Assembly: GCA_900208305.1 (NCBI GenBank)
Contig: OAPG01000003.1
Location: forward strand, 806,001 to 870,000
Length of the DNA: 64,000 nucleotides
Origin: Melanopsichium pennsylvanicum
Lineage: Eukaryota > Basidiomycota > Ustilaginomycetes > Ustilaginales
Direction of reading: 5' to 3'
A program made the translations under genes and the position numbers. Within the stretch, counting starts at the first letter, position 1. Each line of letters opens with the position of its first letter. The notes under the pieces are model-generated. The model saw only the letters and a list, made by a program, of their open reading frames with translations. It ran no database searches and was not told the origin of the DNA. Below, piece after piece: positions 1 to 9,874 of this stretch.

Positions 1-1003
1 TGCACAAGCCAATGATGGCACGAATATCAGGCTCGAAACCCTTGTCAAGCATTCGGTCGGCTTCGTCAAGCACCAAATACGTGACACCAGACAAATCAAG
101 CGATCCGTCTCGTGCCATATCCAAAACACGACCAGGGGTACCGACGACAATGCGGACGGTAGGAGACTGGTTGAGCAATCGCACCTGCTCCTGCTTCGAC
201 ACACCGCCGTACAGGCAGATCATGCCGATACCCATGGACTTGCCGAGCTTTGCCATGTTCTCTTCTGTCTGAATCGCTAGCTCACGGGTGGGGGCTACGA
301 CGAGAACGTTGACCTGTGCACCCTTGCCCTTCTTCTTGTCGCTGTTGAGCACCTTGTGCTTGGTCACCAAGTGCTGCAATGCTGGAAGACCGAATGCGAA
401 CGTCTTACCCGAACCTGTTTCGGCAATACCAACAACATCCTTGTTCTGCAGCAGTACGGGCCAGCAGCAAGCCTGAATGGGGGTGGGGGTTGTGAATCCT
501 TGTGTGTCGAGAGTCTTCTTGACAGCAGCATCGATTTTGCCGTCGAGCTCGCGGAAGTGGACCATAGGCAACGGTGGGCGCTCACTGCTCTCTTCGGGTG
601 CCTCGATCGTGATGTTGTGGGTTTCAAGGAAAGCACGAGCTGCGGCAGAATTGGTGGGAGTGAACGCGGCAGCGGATGTGGATGCAACGGGAGCAAGCGT
701 GGCAGCAGGAGTAGAGTCGACCGAAATGGCGGTGGCCTTTTTGGCCTTCTTTTCTTCCTTGCGACGCTTCTTGGCCGCCTTATCGTCGTCATCATCAGCA
801 GCAGCATCGTCCTCAGCAGATCGCTTCTTGTCCTTCTTTCCCTTCTTGTCTTTCTTCTGCTTCTTAGCGGGAGAAGCAGGAGAAGGGGATCCTTCTGCGG
901 AAGCAGCTGCAGCAGCGGCGGCTTTGGCGCCTGCCTTCTTCTCCTTCTTGTGCAGCGACTTGGCGCGATCCTCTAGGGCCTTTTCTGTTGTGCTTGTGGT
1001 CAT
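1..1003 (-). CDS. DBP3: DEAD-box RNA helicase DBP3 (5' part, cut by window edge)
   Basis: ATP-dependent RNA helicase of ribosome biogenesis (27S pre-rRNA processing in the nucleolus, from the yeast family). About 334 codons are visible and the frame is still open at base 1, so the C-terminal RecA domain lies outside. The first ~150 residues are a Lys/Ala-rich, low-complexity nucleolar-type tail. They are followed by the Q motif (FTTPTPIQACCWP), motif I AETGSGKT, motif Ia PTRELAIQ, motif Ib TPGRVLD and motif II DEAD, then RMLDKGFEPDIRAII. The Q-motif and post-DEAD wording match DBP3 better than other DEAD-box families. Start chosen at the ATG at 1003, the first in this frame. It is transcribed divergently from the MBOAT gene across an 881-bp spacer. 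Confidence 0.88.
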   Translation of the reverse strand, partial: MTTSTTEKALEDRAKSLHKKEKKAGAKAAAAAAASAEGSPSPASPAKKQKKDKKGKKDKKRSAEDDAAADDDDDKAAKKRRKEEKKAKKATAISVDSTPAATLAPVASTSAAAFTPTNSAAARAFLETHNITIEAPEESSERPPLPMVHFRELDGKIDAAVKKTLDTQGFTTPTPIQACCWPVLLQNKDVVGIAETGSGKTFAFGLPALQHLVTKHKVLNSDKKKGKGAQVNVLVVAPTRELAIQTEENMAKLGKSMGIGMICLYGGVSKQEQVRLLNQSPTVRIVVGTPGRVLDMARDGSLDLSGVTYLVLDEADRMLDKGFEPDIRAIIGLC

Positions 1004-1884
1004 TATGTGTATGATATGCACCTCTGATGGTCGAGGCTAGAAGGTGCGAAGTATGTGGTACAAGAGCAGAAATGCGGACCCCATCTCTTGTAACTCTAAC
1101 TGTTCCAATTCTGCTTTTCCTCTCGAGCGGAAAGCACGGCCACACCAAAAAAAATTCATAAAATTCACAAAATTCGAGGAAATTTTTGGACAGGACCCTT
1201 CCCGCTGAATGTGCCGTATCGGGTTATCTTCCAAAAATGCCAACCCCGATCGGCGATGTTGTGACTGTCAAATATGGCGTTTGCTTGGACGTCACTTGCT
1301 TAGGCGATCCGATCCCAAGACTGACCTTACCTCTTCCTACCTCATTCATTCACAATTAACTCAGAAATAGCCGAATCCTTTCCATCCCAGATCCCTTCCA
1401 AGATCTGATTGACTTCGAGTCTTGGCTCGCCTCGTGAAGTGGCTGACTCTACCCTACTTTCACTAAGCGAGATGCAAAACTGGACTTAAGATCCTGCTTG
1501 TCCAACAAGGTAGCTTGGGTGCTGCACGCCAATGACAGATGCCTCACTCATGACCAATACACTCTATAGCCTCCACTTGACGATTTCGACGGGTCACCTG
1601 CAGCAACACTGTCTATGATTCATCGCAGTGAACCCCGCTTTGGCAGCAGCACCGGTGTAAGATAACTCCTCCCCACCGCTGAGCCTTTCGTTTCTTGATT
1701 GCAGAGACATCCGAGCCTGCTACCAACACTTGCTTTGGTGAGCAAATTCTAGACCAACCCAAGTCCGCTCCTCGCATTCACTTCTCGACAGGACCGGTCA
1801 ATCTTCTAGGTCAATCAATCTCGCTAGACCCCTTCGCACATGGTTTTAGCCCGAGCACGACCCAAACATCTATAACTAGTCGAT
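1004..1884. promoter_or_regulatory. divergent spacer DBP3 / MBOAT gene
   Basis: Shared upstream region of two divergent genes. It is pyrimidine-rich toward the MBOAT start (1690-1880). A 66-codon open frame at 1695-1895 has no ATG-supported coding character and is probably 5' leader. No RNA gene or repeat seen. Confidence 0.4.
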
Positions 1885-3669
1885 ATGGCCACTAGCTTTA
1901 TTCCCGACATACTACGGCGTCTGTACACATCAGCAACATGCAAAATGTCGTCCTACACAACCCATGCTACACATCATCTCTTCGTACCAAGTCCTTCCAC
2001 TAGACCATTGCCTATCTGGGCAGCCGCGGTCCCACCTCTCACGTACTATCTTGCTCTATATCTCCTACCGCCACTTTCTTCCAAGACCTTCTCGTGCTCG
2101 TTCCGTCGGATTACCTCGCTAATTCAAACTATCTTCGCCGCTGTATCCGTATACACTTTTGCATCACTACCATTCAAGTACTACTACCCTGGAAGCGCTG
2201 TTCTCACGTACCAGCTCGGACTTGTCGGCTTCTATGGAGCTTCACGAGTGCTCGACATCTTTTTCCTCTCCTACCCTCGCATTCCTAGACGCATCTACAT
2301 CACCCCTGCAACCAAGCAACCTGAAGGTGGACGGCCAAACATCATCCACCCGTACACATCGAGCAAGAATGAAGATTGGAAGACAGAACCACTGCCCAAA
2401 AAGCTCTTCTCGTTTGGACGTGCTTGGTGGGCGCTCGATCTGATGATTAGCATGCGAGGTATCGGCTGGGATTTCGCCTCTGCTGATGTTCGTCACGATT
2501 CACATCCTTGGCAACCACCCAGCTCGGCACAATTGAGAAGAGCTTTCTTGAAACTGTTCCCCATCCTGGTTGGGTGTACTTGGACAATTCATCATCTACA
2601 TCCCAAGCATATGTCTACGATCAATCCCTCGATTTTGGATCTCGACCCTGTGAGGAGGATCTTGTTCGTCGCAGCTATAGGTATTTCACTGTACACGCTG
2701 TTTGATTTTGGGTACACTTTGACTAGCGCTGTGGCTCTGCCCATCTTGCACGATGCTGTAGTTTCTTCAGCGACTTCAAAGTCAGGCAAGTCGAAGCAGA
2801 ACGGAAAGGGAAACCGATTGAAGCAGCTTCGCAATAGCAAGCAAGCCGGAGAAGAATCTGAAACAGAAACCGAAGCAGAGACAGAGGACGAATCTTCCCC
2901 GAGCTTTCAAGCACGTGTGCAGCGACATGAGCAGCTCTCGCTTCGAAACATTGACTTTTTCCCTTTACTCAATCCGGCTGGTTACACTCAAGCGACTACG
3001 GTGCGACGATTTTGGAGCTACGCTTGGCATCGCTTGTTCGGTCGACCTTTTGGCATTTATGGTATTTTGCCATTCACCTACATCGCCTATCTGCTACAGG
3101 ATTTTTTGGAAGGAAAACTGAATGACCCGAAGCGCAAACAGGCGAGGAAGGAGATTTGGCCTTCGTACCACCCGGATCCCATGCGTGCCCTGGAAAGAGG
3201 CAGAGCAGATTGGGCAAAGGTTCTCGGTGCATTTACTGCTTCTGGTATTATCCACGCCGTCTCTGAACGAGCTGCTTTAGGTGGAAGGGTTGCCGTGCCG
3301 GTGACCAACATCTGGCTCAGAAGAGATCATGCGAAGGGGATGGGCCACGAGCTGAGGAAATCATCATTGGCTGGCATGGGAATTTTTAAGTTCAGTCCGT
3401 TACAATTTGTACCACCCATCTCGGGCGCTGGCGAGTTCAGCTTCTTCTTGCTCAACGGCGTCGCTGTCGTCATCGAAGGTGCAGTGGCAAAGTACATCGA
3501 GAAGAGGAGGAAGAAGAACAGCGCAGACTCCAAGTACTACAGCATGTGGTATGACAGGCCTGTATCGATCGCTTGGACTCTGTCGGTGCTACTCTTCACC
3601 GGGCAGGCTTTTGTCGAGGGCTGGATCCGCAGTGGAATCAGTAAAGAGGTTGGTTTGGTGTTGAGCTAG
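1885..3669 (+). CDS. MBOAT / wax-synthase-like membrane acyltransferase
   Basis: A 594-residue polytopic membrane protein. Hydrophobic segments appear near residues 45-65, 75-95, 110-130, around 230-300, and several in the last 200 residues. The segment SLRNIDFFPLL...TTVRRFWSYAWHRLFGRPF resembles the wax-synthase-like MBOAT signature (FW...WHR), and the later FTASGIIHAVSE supplies the His expected as the catalytic residue of membrane-bound O-acyltransferases. A Lys/Glu-rich hydrophilic loop (residues ~295-345) separates the halves. By family, it would transfer an acyl group from acyl-CoA to a hydroxyl of a lipid or small molecule in the ER. The substrate cannot be read from sequence. The ATG at 1885 (context GATATGG) is the first in frame; a second Met at residue 21 is possible. 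Single exon. Confidence 0.7.
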   Translation: MATSFIPDILRRLYTSATCKMSSYTTHATHHLFVPSPSTRPLPIWAAAVPPLTYYLALYLLPPLSSKTFSCSFRRITSLIQTIFAAVSVYTFASLPFKYYYPGSAVLTYQLGLVGFYGASRVLDIFFLSYPRIPRRIYITPATKQPEGGRPNIIHPYTSSKNEDWKTEPLPKKLFSFGRAWWALDLMISMRGIGWDFASADVRHDSHPWQPPSSAQLRRAFLKLFPILVGCTWTIHHLHPKHMSTINPSILDLDPVRRILFVAAIGISLYTLFDFGYTLTSAVALPILHDAVVSSATSKSGKSKQNGKGNRLKQLRNSKQAGEESETETEAETEDESSPSFQARVQRHEQLSLRNIDFFPLLNPAGYTQATTVRRFWSYAWHRLFGRPFGIYGILPFTYIAYLLQDFLEGKLNDPKRKQARKEIWPSYHPDPMRALERGRADWAKVLGAFTASGIIHAVSERAALGGRVAVPVTNIWLRRDHAKGMGHELRKSSLAGMGIFKFSPLQFVPPISGAGEFSFFLLNGVAVVIEGAVAKYIEKRRKKNSADSKYYSMWYDRPVSIAWTLSVLLFTGQAFVEGWIRSGISKEVGLVLS

Positions 3670-4543
3670 ATGCTCGTTTCTTATTCAATGCTTTGTACAA
3701 CACTTGAGCATACCCTTAACTCAATAGCTTTTTTTTCTCTTTCCTACTTAACACCATGTGACCATACCTGCCCGACATTCTTGTTCAACGATGACCAAAT
3801 ATGCGACAACGGAGATGCTTTCGAAAGGATTTAGGTTGAGCGATCACCAGGCATTCCGGAACAGTGAAGGGTTCGACGAGGACAATGCCTGTTTCGCTGA
3901 TGCTAGCGCTGTAAGGGTAGTAACGAGATGACGAGTTGCCTTATTGTTCTAAGGAAATACGGATAGCATTGGGACCTGGTGAGATGCGAGAATTGCTTGA
4001 TTGGCCTGGGCTGAGGGAGGATGCGAGTGGAAAGGCTGATGTGGGCTGCCTGGGTATGGGAAGGTTAATCGTGATTGGACGCGTTGGCCCCGCGTCTTGC
4101 ATATCGCCCAAGAGGTGTAGCTCTCAAGATAATTGATTGGGCTTATTGCAACTTTGGCGAATATGTTGGTGAAATATAGCGATCACAGAGATGATGCTTT
4201 GAGAGGGATAAAGGTTCAGTGCCAAGAATATTCAAATACTTGTATTGGACGTGCGTGTTTCAAAAGTGAGCTTTAATTTTTAATCAATGGCGGCAGTTCC
4301 GAGACTCATTTTCAAAGCCTTTTCTTTTTTATTTTATTTTTGTTTTCTTTTTAACTTCCTCAATTTTGGCCCAATTTCGGCGAATTTTACGGTCAAAAGT
4401 TACATTTACTCGAACCGAATCTTTAATTCTTTCCCCATTGTGGACCCTTTTGTACATAACTGTACAGTAAAGTAAATTACTTTCTCTACGTGCTATGCCT
4501 CCGTCTTTCTATCACACAACCGCCATACCCTTCCTACATCACA
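3670..4543. other. intergenic spacer, no gene seen
   Basis: 874 bp between two co-directional genes. The right half (4270-4480) is AT-rich with long T-rich runs and ends in a TGTACAGTAAAGTAAATTAC-type word at 4461-4480, just upstream of DPH7. No convincing open frame or RNA gene. Confidence 0.4.
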
Positions 4544-5989
4544 ATGGCCACAGCCGCATCTCTATACACTGCATCCACGGGTTTGTGTGCGGACTCCATC
4601 GAATCAGTCCCCGGCGTTGACGGCGTTTTTGCTTTAGCCACCTACCATGTAGACAAGCACGAACAGCAACAAGCCACATCCTCGTCCTCATCCCCTTCCT
4701 CAACTCAATCGCAAGATGAGCTTGGGCAAGATGAAGCCTCGCTTTCAGCAACATCTTCAAGTCCAGCGTATACACGAAGAGGTACGTGTAACCTTTACTA
4801 CATTGCTTCAGAAGGGCGAGATGGAACAAAATGCGACAAAGTGGATATGATCGAGACGCCTGCAATTTTGGATATGAAGTGGTCACTCACAAAAGCAGCT
4901 GGAAAGGCCGAGCTTAGAAGAACTCTAGGCGTAGCAAATGCTCAAGGTCAAATCACTCTGCATCGTCTGTATGGAAGCGAAAAAGCGTCGAAACTGCAGT
5001 CGATAGGTGAGCTGCAGTTCAACAATCGCACTGCTCTTTGTCTCAGTCTCGACTTCTCCGATCGCAGGGGTGGTCACATCGGAGGCTACAATATGAGCAC
5101 TCCTGACGTGGATACCTCTCTGATTGTTTCTCAAAGCGACGGTTCGCTGGCGTATCTGCCGAGCTTGGAACTCGCTCTTGCCAACACTTGTGCTTCTTCT
5201 GTCGACGACGTCACGTCCTCCCTTGCCGAAACTTCCATTCACAAACATACCCACTCATCAGCCGAAACGGAAGCCCCGGACGACGACTGGGACCGAACAA
5301 GTCAAGACGAACGAGACTCGGCCCTGTTGTCCAAGCATCTTGATCTCAACTCTATCCATCCCATCAAGCCTCGCGGTCTCATTACTTGGGCCGCACACGA
5401 GTTTGAATCGTGGATCTGTGCATTTGACTGCTTCTCCCCCACCACCACTGCTTGGTCTGGTGGTGATGATCTCACCCTCAAGGGCTGGGATTTGCGAACA
5501 CCTCTTTCCTCTCCAACCACCATCCCCAATCCTACATTTGTCTGCAAGAAACCGTTCAATGGCGGCGTAACGAGCATACAATCACACCATTTGCGACAGC
5601 ATCTTTGGGCTGTGGGAAGTTACGATGGCTATCTGCGTCTGTTTGATGCAAGAATGACAGCCAGACCTCTCAGCGAGACCGAGGTTGGAGGAGGAGTGTG
5701 GAGAGTCAAATGGCATCCTGAAGATTCAAAGAGACTGTTGGTAGGATGCATGCACGATGGATTCAAGGTGCTTACACTGGAAGAGTTAGCGGTGGAAGGC
5801 GTGCAAGGAGGAGAGTTGAGAGGCAAGGAATTCTGTTTGGCGACGAAATTCGATCAACACAAGAGCTTGGCGTACGGATGCGATTGGGACAGAGGACTCA
5901 ATCAGGATCCAGAAGAGTCTGGAAGAAGGGTGTACAGCTGCTCGTTCTACGATGCCACGATGCACATCTGGAACTCTGGAGCGTCCTGA
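4544..5989 (+). CDS. DPH7: diphthine methylesterase DPH7 (WD-repeat)
   Basis: WD40-propeller hydrolase that removes the methyl ester from diphthine on translation elongation factor 2, allowing the final amidation of diphthamide (cytosol). The 481-residue product has the family's hallmarks: ILDMKWS, LGVANAQGQITLH, AHEFESWICAFD, AWSGGDDLTLKGWDLR, GGVTSIQSH, LWAVGSYDGYLRLFDAR and GGVWRVKWHP, then GCMHDGF. These are the DPH7/WDR85 propeller blades in order. A Ser/Gln-rich low-complexity insert lies at residues ~40-75. The frame is open from 4490 via a GTG, but the ATG at 4544 (ACAATGGCC) has the best context and starts the conserved N-terminus. Stop TGA at 5987-5989. Convergent with CDT2, 236 bp away. 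Confidence 0.88.
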   Translation: MATAASLYTASTGLCADSIESVPGVDGVFALATYHVDKHEQQQATSSSSSPSSTQSQDELGQDEASLSATSSSPAYTRRGTCNLYYIASEGRDGTKCDKVDMIETPAILDMKWSLTKAAGKAELRRTLGVANAQGQITLHRLYGSEKASKLQSIGELQFNNRTALCLSLDFSDRRGGHIGGYNMSTPDVDTSLIVSQSDGSLAYLPSLELALANTCASSVDDVTSSLAETSIHKHTHSSAETEAPDDDWDRTSQDERDSALLSKHLDLNSIHPIKPRGLITWAAHEFESWICAFDCFSPTTTAWSGGDDLTLKGWDLRTPLSSPTTIPNPTFVCKKPFNGGVTSIQSHHLRQHLWAVGSYDGYLRLFDARMTARPLSETEVGGGVWRVKWHPEDSKRLLVGCMHDGFKVLTLEELAVEGVQGGELRGKEFCLATKFDQHKSLAYGCDWDRGLNQDPEESGRRVYSCSFYDATMHIWNSGAS

Positions 5990-6225
5990 ACTGCAGCCGC
6001 ATTGCAGATCGTCAACTTTGTACTCCGGACAAAACACAATCAGGCGTACACCATAAACGATAATAGTACAGAATGAATGAAATTTGCCGAATTGAGCTGG
6101 TATGAGTAGGCTGGTAAAATATGAGATTGGTTCGTTGTCAAGGCCGAGATGGCATCTTATTTGATGGGAATGCCATGTCAAACATGGAATTGCTCGTTCA
6201 ATTATGGTATGCTGTCTGAACGCTT

Positions 6226-8607
6226 TCACTCCTTGGCGGCTTTACTGATGTGCTCTCTGTAAACGCGATCAGCATACCAAGTGCGAATACTCGTATCGTC
6301 ACCCACCGAACTTAGCGTTGGACCGTTGGGCCCGTTTGCCCATGCCACCGCGTTCACTTCGGTATTCTTGGCATGACCTTGGGTCAACACAGCCATGCCC
6401 TCTCGCTGTGACCGATATGCGAATCCACTCTGCATATCCCTCGCTGCTCTCCTCTCCTCTTCTACATCCCTATCCAATTCCTCTTTGCCCTCGTTCTGGA
6501 TTTGAGACGCGTATCGAGGTACGCTTACGTCCCACAGAGCAATGTCTCCTGTGTTACATCCAACTGCAAGAAAACGATCATCAAAGAGCGCCATGCGCGA
6601 AAAAAGCGTATTTTGGCACTGAACCGGGTCGTACAACGTCTGCACTTCTGACTGAGTAAGTTGCGAATCGAGGAAAGTGGACAGCGGCAGAGAGTAGATC
6701 TTCCCACCAGTGCAAGAAGCATAGAGAGAAGTGGAGGAAGAGATGATTTGAGAGATGCCGTGAGCTCTCTTGAAGCCTCCAAAACCATTCGTCCTTGTCG
6801 ACCATGTTGATGTGAGAAGGGATAAGTCGGATGTTTCCCAAGTAGCAGACACAGGAGTCTCGAGCACTTTCTGAGTGTCAACTTCAGACACCGGTTGAAA
6901 TGTTTGGGATCGCTGACACACGTGTCGAAGATCCCAGCACTTGACGATGCCATTCGATGAGCCGCCACTGAGAAGTTTGTGACCTTGACCATCGGAGAGG
7001 TAGGACAATGCCGTGATGCCGGCTGGCAAGGGTTGCCGTTTCTTTCCTCTTGCACTCGATCGCCCTCGCTTCCCTACCCTAGCTGTACCAACAGTGACCA
7101 TCGTACTGTGCGCGGCATCGATGGTGAGCACAGGCCCGAGCCTACTCCATTCTGATCCATCATCGTCATTAACATGCATCCTCTCGCTAGCCCTGGCATC
7201 CCAGATCCGAATGGTCCCATCCCTCCCCGCACTAGCAAATACCATCCCACACCCGCCATCCCCATTCGTCGTAGGATCATACACAATCGACCTCGGGCTT
7301 CCTCCATGCCCCTCAAATTCAGCTGTGCACGTCTGATACTCCGTGTCCCAGCTCTTGATGCAGAAATCGCTCGCTCCCGAAAGAATATTCCGGTCATCGA
7401 ATCGCCAGACCACTTCAAAGATGGCGGAGGAACGGGAAGCTTGCCACTGTGGTTGTGCGAGTGGCTGCGCCGAATCGTCTTGCCAGGCGAGAGTGTTGAG
7501 GAGGTTAATACGTCCTTCGTCGTCTCCCACCGCAAGCCATTGGGCGGAGGGGTTGACAGAGCGGGATGAATAGCTGTATGCGGCGCAGATTGGATGCGAG
7601 GGAACGTCTCCATCGAGGTCACGTGAGATCTGACTATGGCAGAATGGAGTGTTGACGAAGGTCTCGAGGAAAGAAGTCGTGTCGATGGTTGATGGACGCG
7701 CAGCAGGCGAAAGTCGGAAGCTGGTAAGGAGGCCGTTGCTGCTAAGAGGAGATTGCCTGGTGCGCATTGCGTGGAGCGTCTGTGATACGGAAGGATGGCT
7801 GTTGATGCCTGCGGCAAAGGCCGAAGTCCTCAAAGCGCCACTCGAAAGCTGAAAAGAGCTAGGTTTGGCAATGAAAAGTCGCTGATTACCTTGTGAAAGT
7901 AGATATGAGCGGTCGATAGAGCGGGAAATGGTAGGAGAGGCGAAGCTGGAATGACGTGAATCACGGCTTGAAGATGGGCTGGCATTCGCGTCGTCACGAG
8001 GACTGTCGCAACTATCCAAGACGATAGGACCAAAGGGGGATGAAGTCGGTGGAGTCATGAGACCGTGTTGTTGACGTTGTTGACTGCTCTGTATCGTAGC
8101 CTTAAAGATGCTGAAAGCGCGCGAAGGAGTTACGTTACCGCGTATCAAGAGACCTTTTTGTCGCTTGGTCGGTGTGGTGGGTATTGCAGCTAATGTTGCT
8201 GCTTGCTGCTTTGCTGACGGAATAGAAAATATGGATGCCTTTTTTGAGCTTGCGACTTTTCTAGGTCTTTTGTTCTGCCTCTTGACAGGATTGTTATCGC
8301 ATGCGCGGCTCGAGACCGTTCTCGTGGATGTGTTCTGCAGAAAGGACGGACACAACCGACCTGGCTGGAGCCTAGACCCGCCAATGTTTGCTAGAGAGCC
8401 ATCTTGACTATCACTGTCGCTGTCAGACTCGCGTTGAAAGTTGAAATCGACGTCCGATGCTTTGTCGTCGTCTGACTGATGCCCAAGAAACAGTCGAAGA
8501 GACTTTTGTTGTCGTTGTTGCCGTTGTTGGTGCTGTTGCTGCGGCTGAATAACATTATGGCGTGAAGTGCTTGCCAGCACAGACGGTGAAGTGGGCGGCG
8601 AGAACAT
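6226..8607 (-). CDS. CDT2: CDT2/DTL-like WD40 substrate receptor of CRL4
   Basis: A 793-residue protein. The Ser/Gln-rich N-terminal ~280 residues appear disordered and contain KRQNKRPRK basic patches. A WD40 propeller follows: LAVGDDEGRINLLN, IFEVVWRFDDRNILSGASD, GHGGSPRSIVYDP, FASAGRDGTIRIWDAR, AGITALSYLSDG, LLSGGSSNGIVKCWDLR and LAVGCNTGDIALWD. Two WDxR motifs (IWDARA, CWDLRH) are the usual DDB1-contact motifs. The long basic loop before the second one (TARVGKRGRSSARGKKR) parallels the loop found in metazoan DTL and S. pombe Cdt2. By family, it recruits PCNA-bound substrates such as Cdt1 and Spd1 to CUL4-DDB1 ubiquitin ligase in S phase and after DNA damage. ATG at 8607 begins MFSPPTSPS. 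Single exon. Assignment as Cdt2 rather than another DCAF is from blade wording. Confidence 0.72.
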   Translation of the reverse strand: MFSPPTSPSVLASTSRHNVIQPQQQHQQRQQRQQKSLRLFLGHQSDDDKASDVDFNFQRESDSDSDSQDGSLANIGGSRLQPGRLCPSFLQNTSTRTVSSRACDNNPVKRQNKRPRKVASSKKASIFSIPSAKQQAATLAAIPTTPTKRQKGLLIRGNVTPSRAFSIFKATIQSSQQRQQHGLMTPPTSSPFGPIVLDSCDSPRDDANASPSSSRDSRHSSFASPTISRSIDRSYLLSQGNQRLFIAKPSSFQLSSGALRTSAFAAGINSHPSVSQTLHAMRTRQSPLSSNGLLTSFRLSPAARPSTIDTTSFLETFVNTPFCHSQISRDLDGDVPSHPICAAYSYSSRSVNPSAQWLAVGDDEGRINLLNTLAWQDDSAQPLAQPQWQASRSSAIFEVVWRFDDRNILSGASDFCIKSWDTEYQTCTAEFEGHGGSPRSIVYDPTTNGDGGCGMVFASAGRDGTIRIWDARASERMHVNDDDGSEWSRLGPVLTIDAAHSTMVTVGTARVGKRGRSSARGKKRQPLPAGITALSYLSDGQGHKLLSGGSSNGIVKCWDLRHVCQRSQTFQPVSEVDTQKVLETPVSATWETSDLSLLTSTWSTRTNGFGGFKRAHGISQIISSSTSLYASCTGGKIYSLPLSTFLDSQLTQSEVQTLYDPVQCQNTLFSRMALFDDRFLAVGCNTGDIALWDVSVPRYASQIQNEGKEELDRDVEEERRAARDMQSGFAYRSQREGMAVLTQGHAKNTEVNAVAWANGPNGPTLSSVGDDTSIRTWYADRVYREHISKAAKE

Positions 8608-9067
8608 GACCTTATGTGCGCCTCTTCGATAATGATCTCGAGTGCTGCATACGAGTGTCGTTGGAAGGCGTGTGTGTGTATGAAGCTAAGTGGAACAAGT
8701 CGAACAATGTTAGCCTCGCCACTTGGAGCCAAAACTTCAGACCCTTATTCCGCTGAAAACGTTTGAGCCACCAAAGTGGTGGATGCACTTTACGCGTCGG
8801 ACGCGTCGCTTATGCGTGACTTTTTCTATTTTTCATGTAAGACCGAACAAGCGAACAAAATAAAAGCAATGTGGAGGCATTCTTATAAGCCGAGCCCAGA
8901 GCTGAAATTAGAGAGAGGGTTGCTGATGCTAAGCATAGACAGATGCTGCAGGCGTCGCTATCTTCTCAAACTGAGGTGGCTCAGCCATGCACTCACACAC
9001 ACGACATCCGTTCCTTTATCAACCATCCCATCCTTTCATCCGTCCAACACATATATAAACAAGACTG
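8608..9067. promoter_or_regulatory. divergent spacer CDT2 / MsrB
   Basis: 460 bp upstream of both CDT2 (left) and the methionine sulfoxide reductase (right). An ACGCGTCGGACGCGTCGCTTATGCG stretch near 8793-8817 contains two ACGCGTC words, resembling MluI cell-cycle box cores (ACGCGT), which would fit an S-phase gene such as CDT2. A CACACAC run precedes the MsrB leader at ~8990. Functional meaning is inference. Confidence 0.35.
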
Positions 9068-9748
9068 ATGGCTGTAGGTCGCACAACCCGTCATTTCGTA
9101 GCAGTATTCAACACGATCAGCCCTACTCGCAAAACTCTTCTCGGTACAGGCGCCGTTGTCGCTTCCGTCGCTGCTCTCTCCTCTGGATTCTACAACAGCG
9201 CTTCTCTTCAAACCACCGTCTCAACCTTTCCGTCCGCCCTCAAACTTTACTCGGTTCCCTCTTTTCGCTTCTTCTCTTCATCTGTGGCAAATACATTCAA
9301 AATGGGCTCTACGGCGTCGTCACAAGCCTCTCCAGAGTCGTTCCCCAAGGGCATGTCAAACATGGAGTGGCGTACCAAGCTCAATCCTGAACAATTCCGT
9401 ATCCTTCGCGAGAAGGGTACCGAGATGGCAGGCACGGGCAAATATAACAAACATTACCCCAAAGATGGCATATACACCTGTGCCGGCTGCGACTCACCTC
9501 TGTACAAGGCTACCACTAAGTTCGACTCGGGCTGTGGATGGCCCGCTTTCTTCGACGCCATCCCAGGCGCAATCGACAGGCACTCGGATAGAAGTTGGGG
9601 TATGGAAAGAATCGAGATCACCTGCAAGAACTGCGGGGGTCACCTTGGACACGTATTCAAGGGTGAGGGATTCAATACCCTCACAAATGAGAGACACTGC
9701 GTCAACAGTGTTTCCATCAATTTCGACAAGGATGATGCCAAGATCTAA
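9068..9748 (+). CDS. peptide-methionine (R)-S-oxide reductase MsrB
   Basis: Reduces methionine-R-sulfoxide in proteins with thioredoxin. The 226-residue product has the SelR/MsrB domain at ~98-220. It has zinc-binding pairs CAGC (138/141) and CKNC (186/189), the SGCGWPAF segment (Cys156) and the catalytic Cys211 in ERHCVNS. RHC replaces the more usual RYC, and Ser/Cys resolving chemistry is not certain. Residues 1-78 are an Arg/Ser/Ala-rich, acid-free leader (MAVGRTTRHFVAVFNTIS...RKTLLGTG) typical of mitochondrial import. A second in-frame ATG at 9302 (context AAAATGGGC, Met79) would give the bare cytosolic enzyme, so dual targeting is possible. Single exon. Confidence 0.9.
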   Translation: MAVGRTTRHFVAVFNTISPTRKTLLGTGAVVASVAALSSGFYNSASLQTTVSTFPSALKLYSVPSFRFFSSSVANTFKMGSTASSQASPESFPKGMSNMEWRTKLNPEQFRILREKGTEMAGTGKYNKHYPKDGIYTCAGCDSPLYKATTKFDSGCGWPAFFDAIPGAIDRHSDRSWGMERIEITCKNCGGHLGHVFKGEGFNTLTNERHCVNSVSINFDKDDAKI

Positions 9749-9874
9749 AGCGGTTGTAGCTTTGTAGATCTACAATCTTGCAACCTCGTCGCTCACTCAT
9801 ACGGAACATGAATATATTTTACACTGTCAAACCTCATACTCATGTTCATTTTTATGGATCAGCTGCGAACGATT

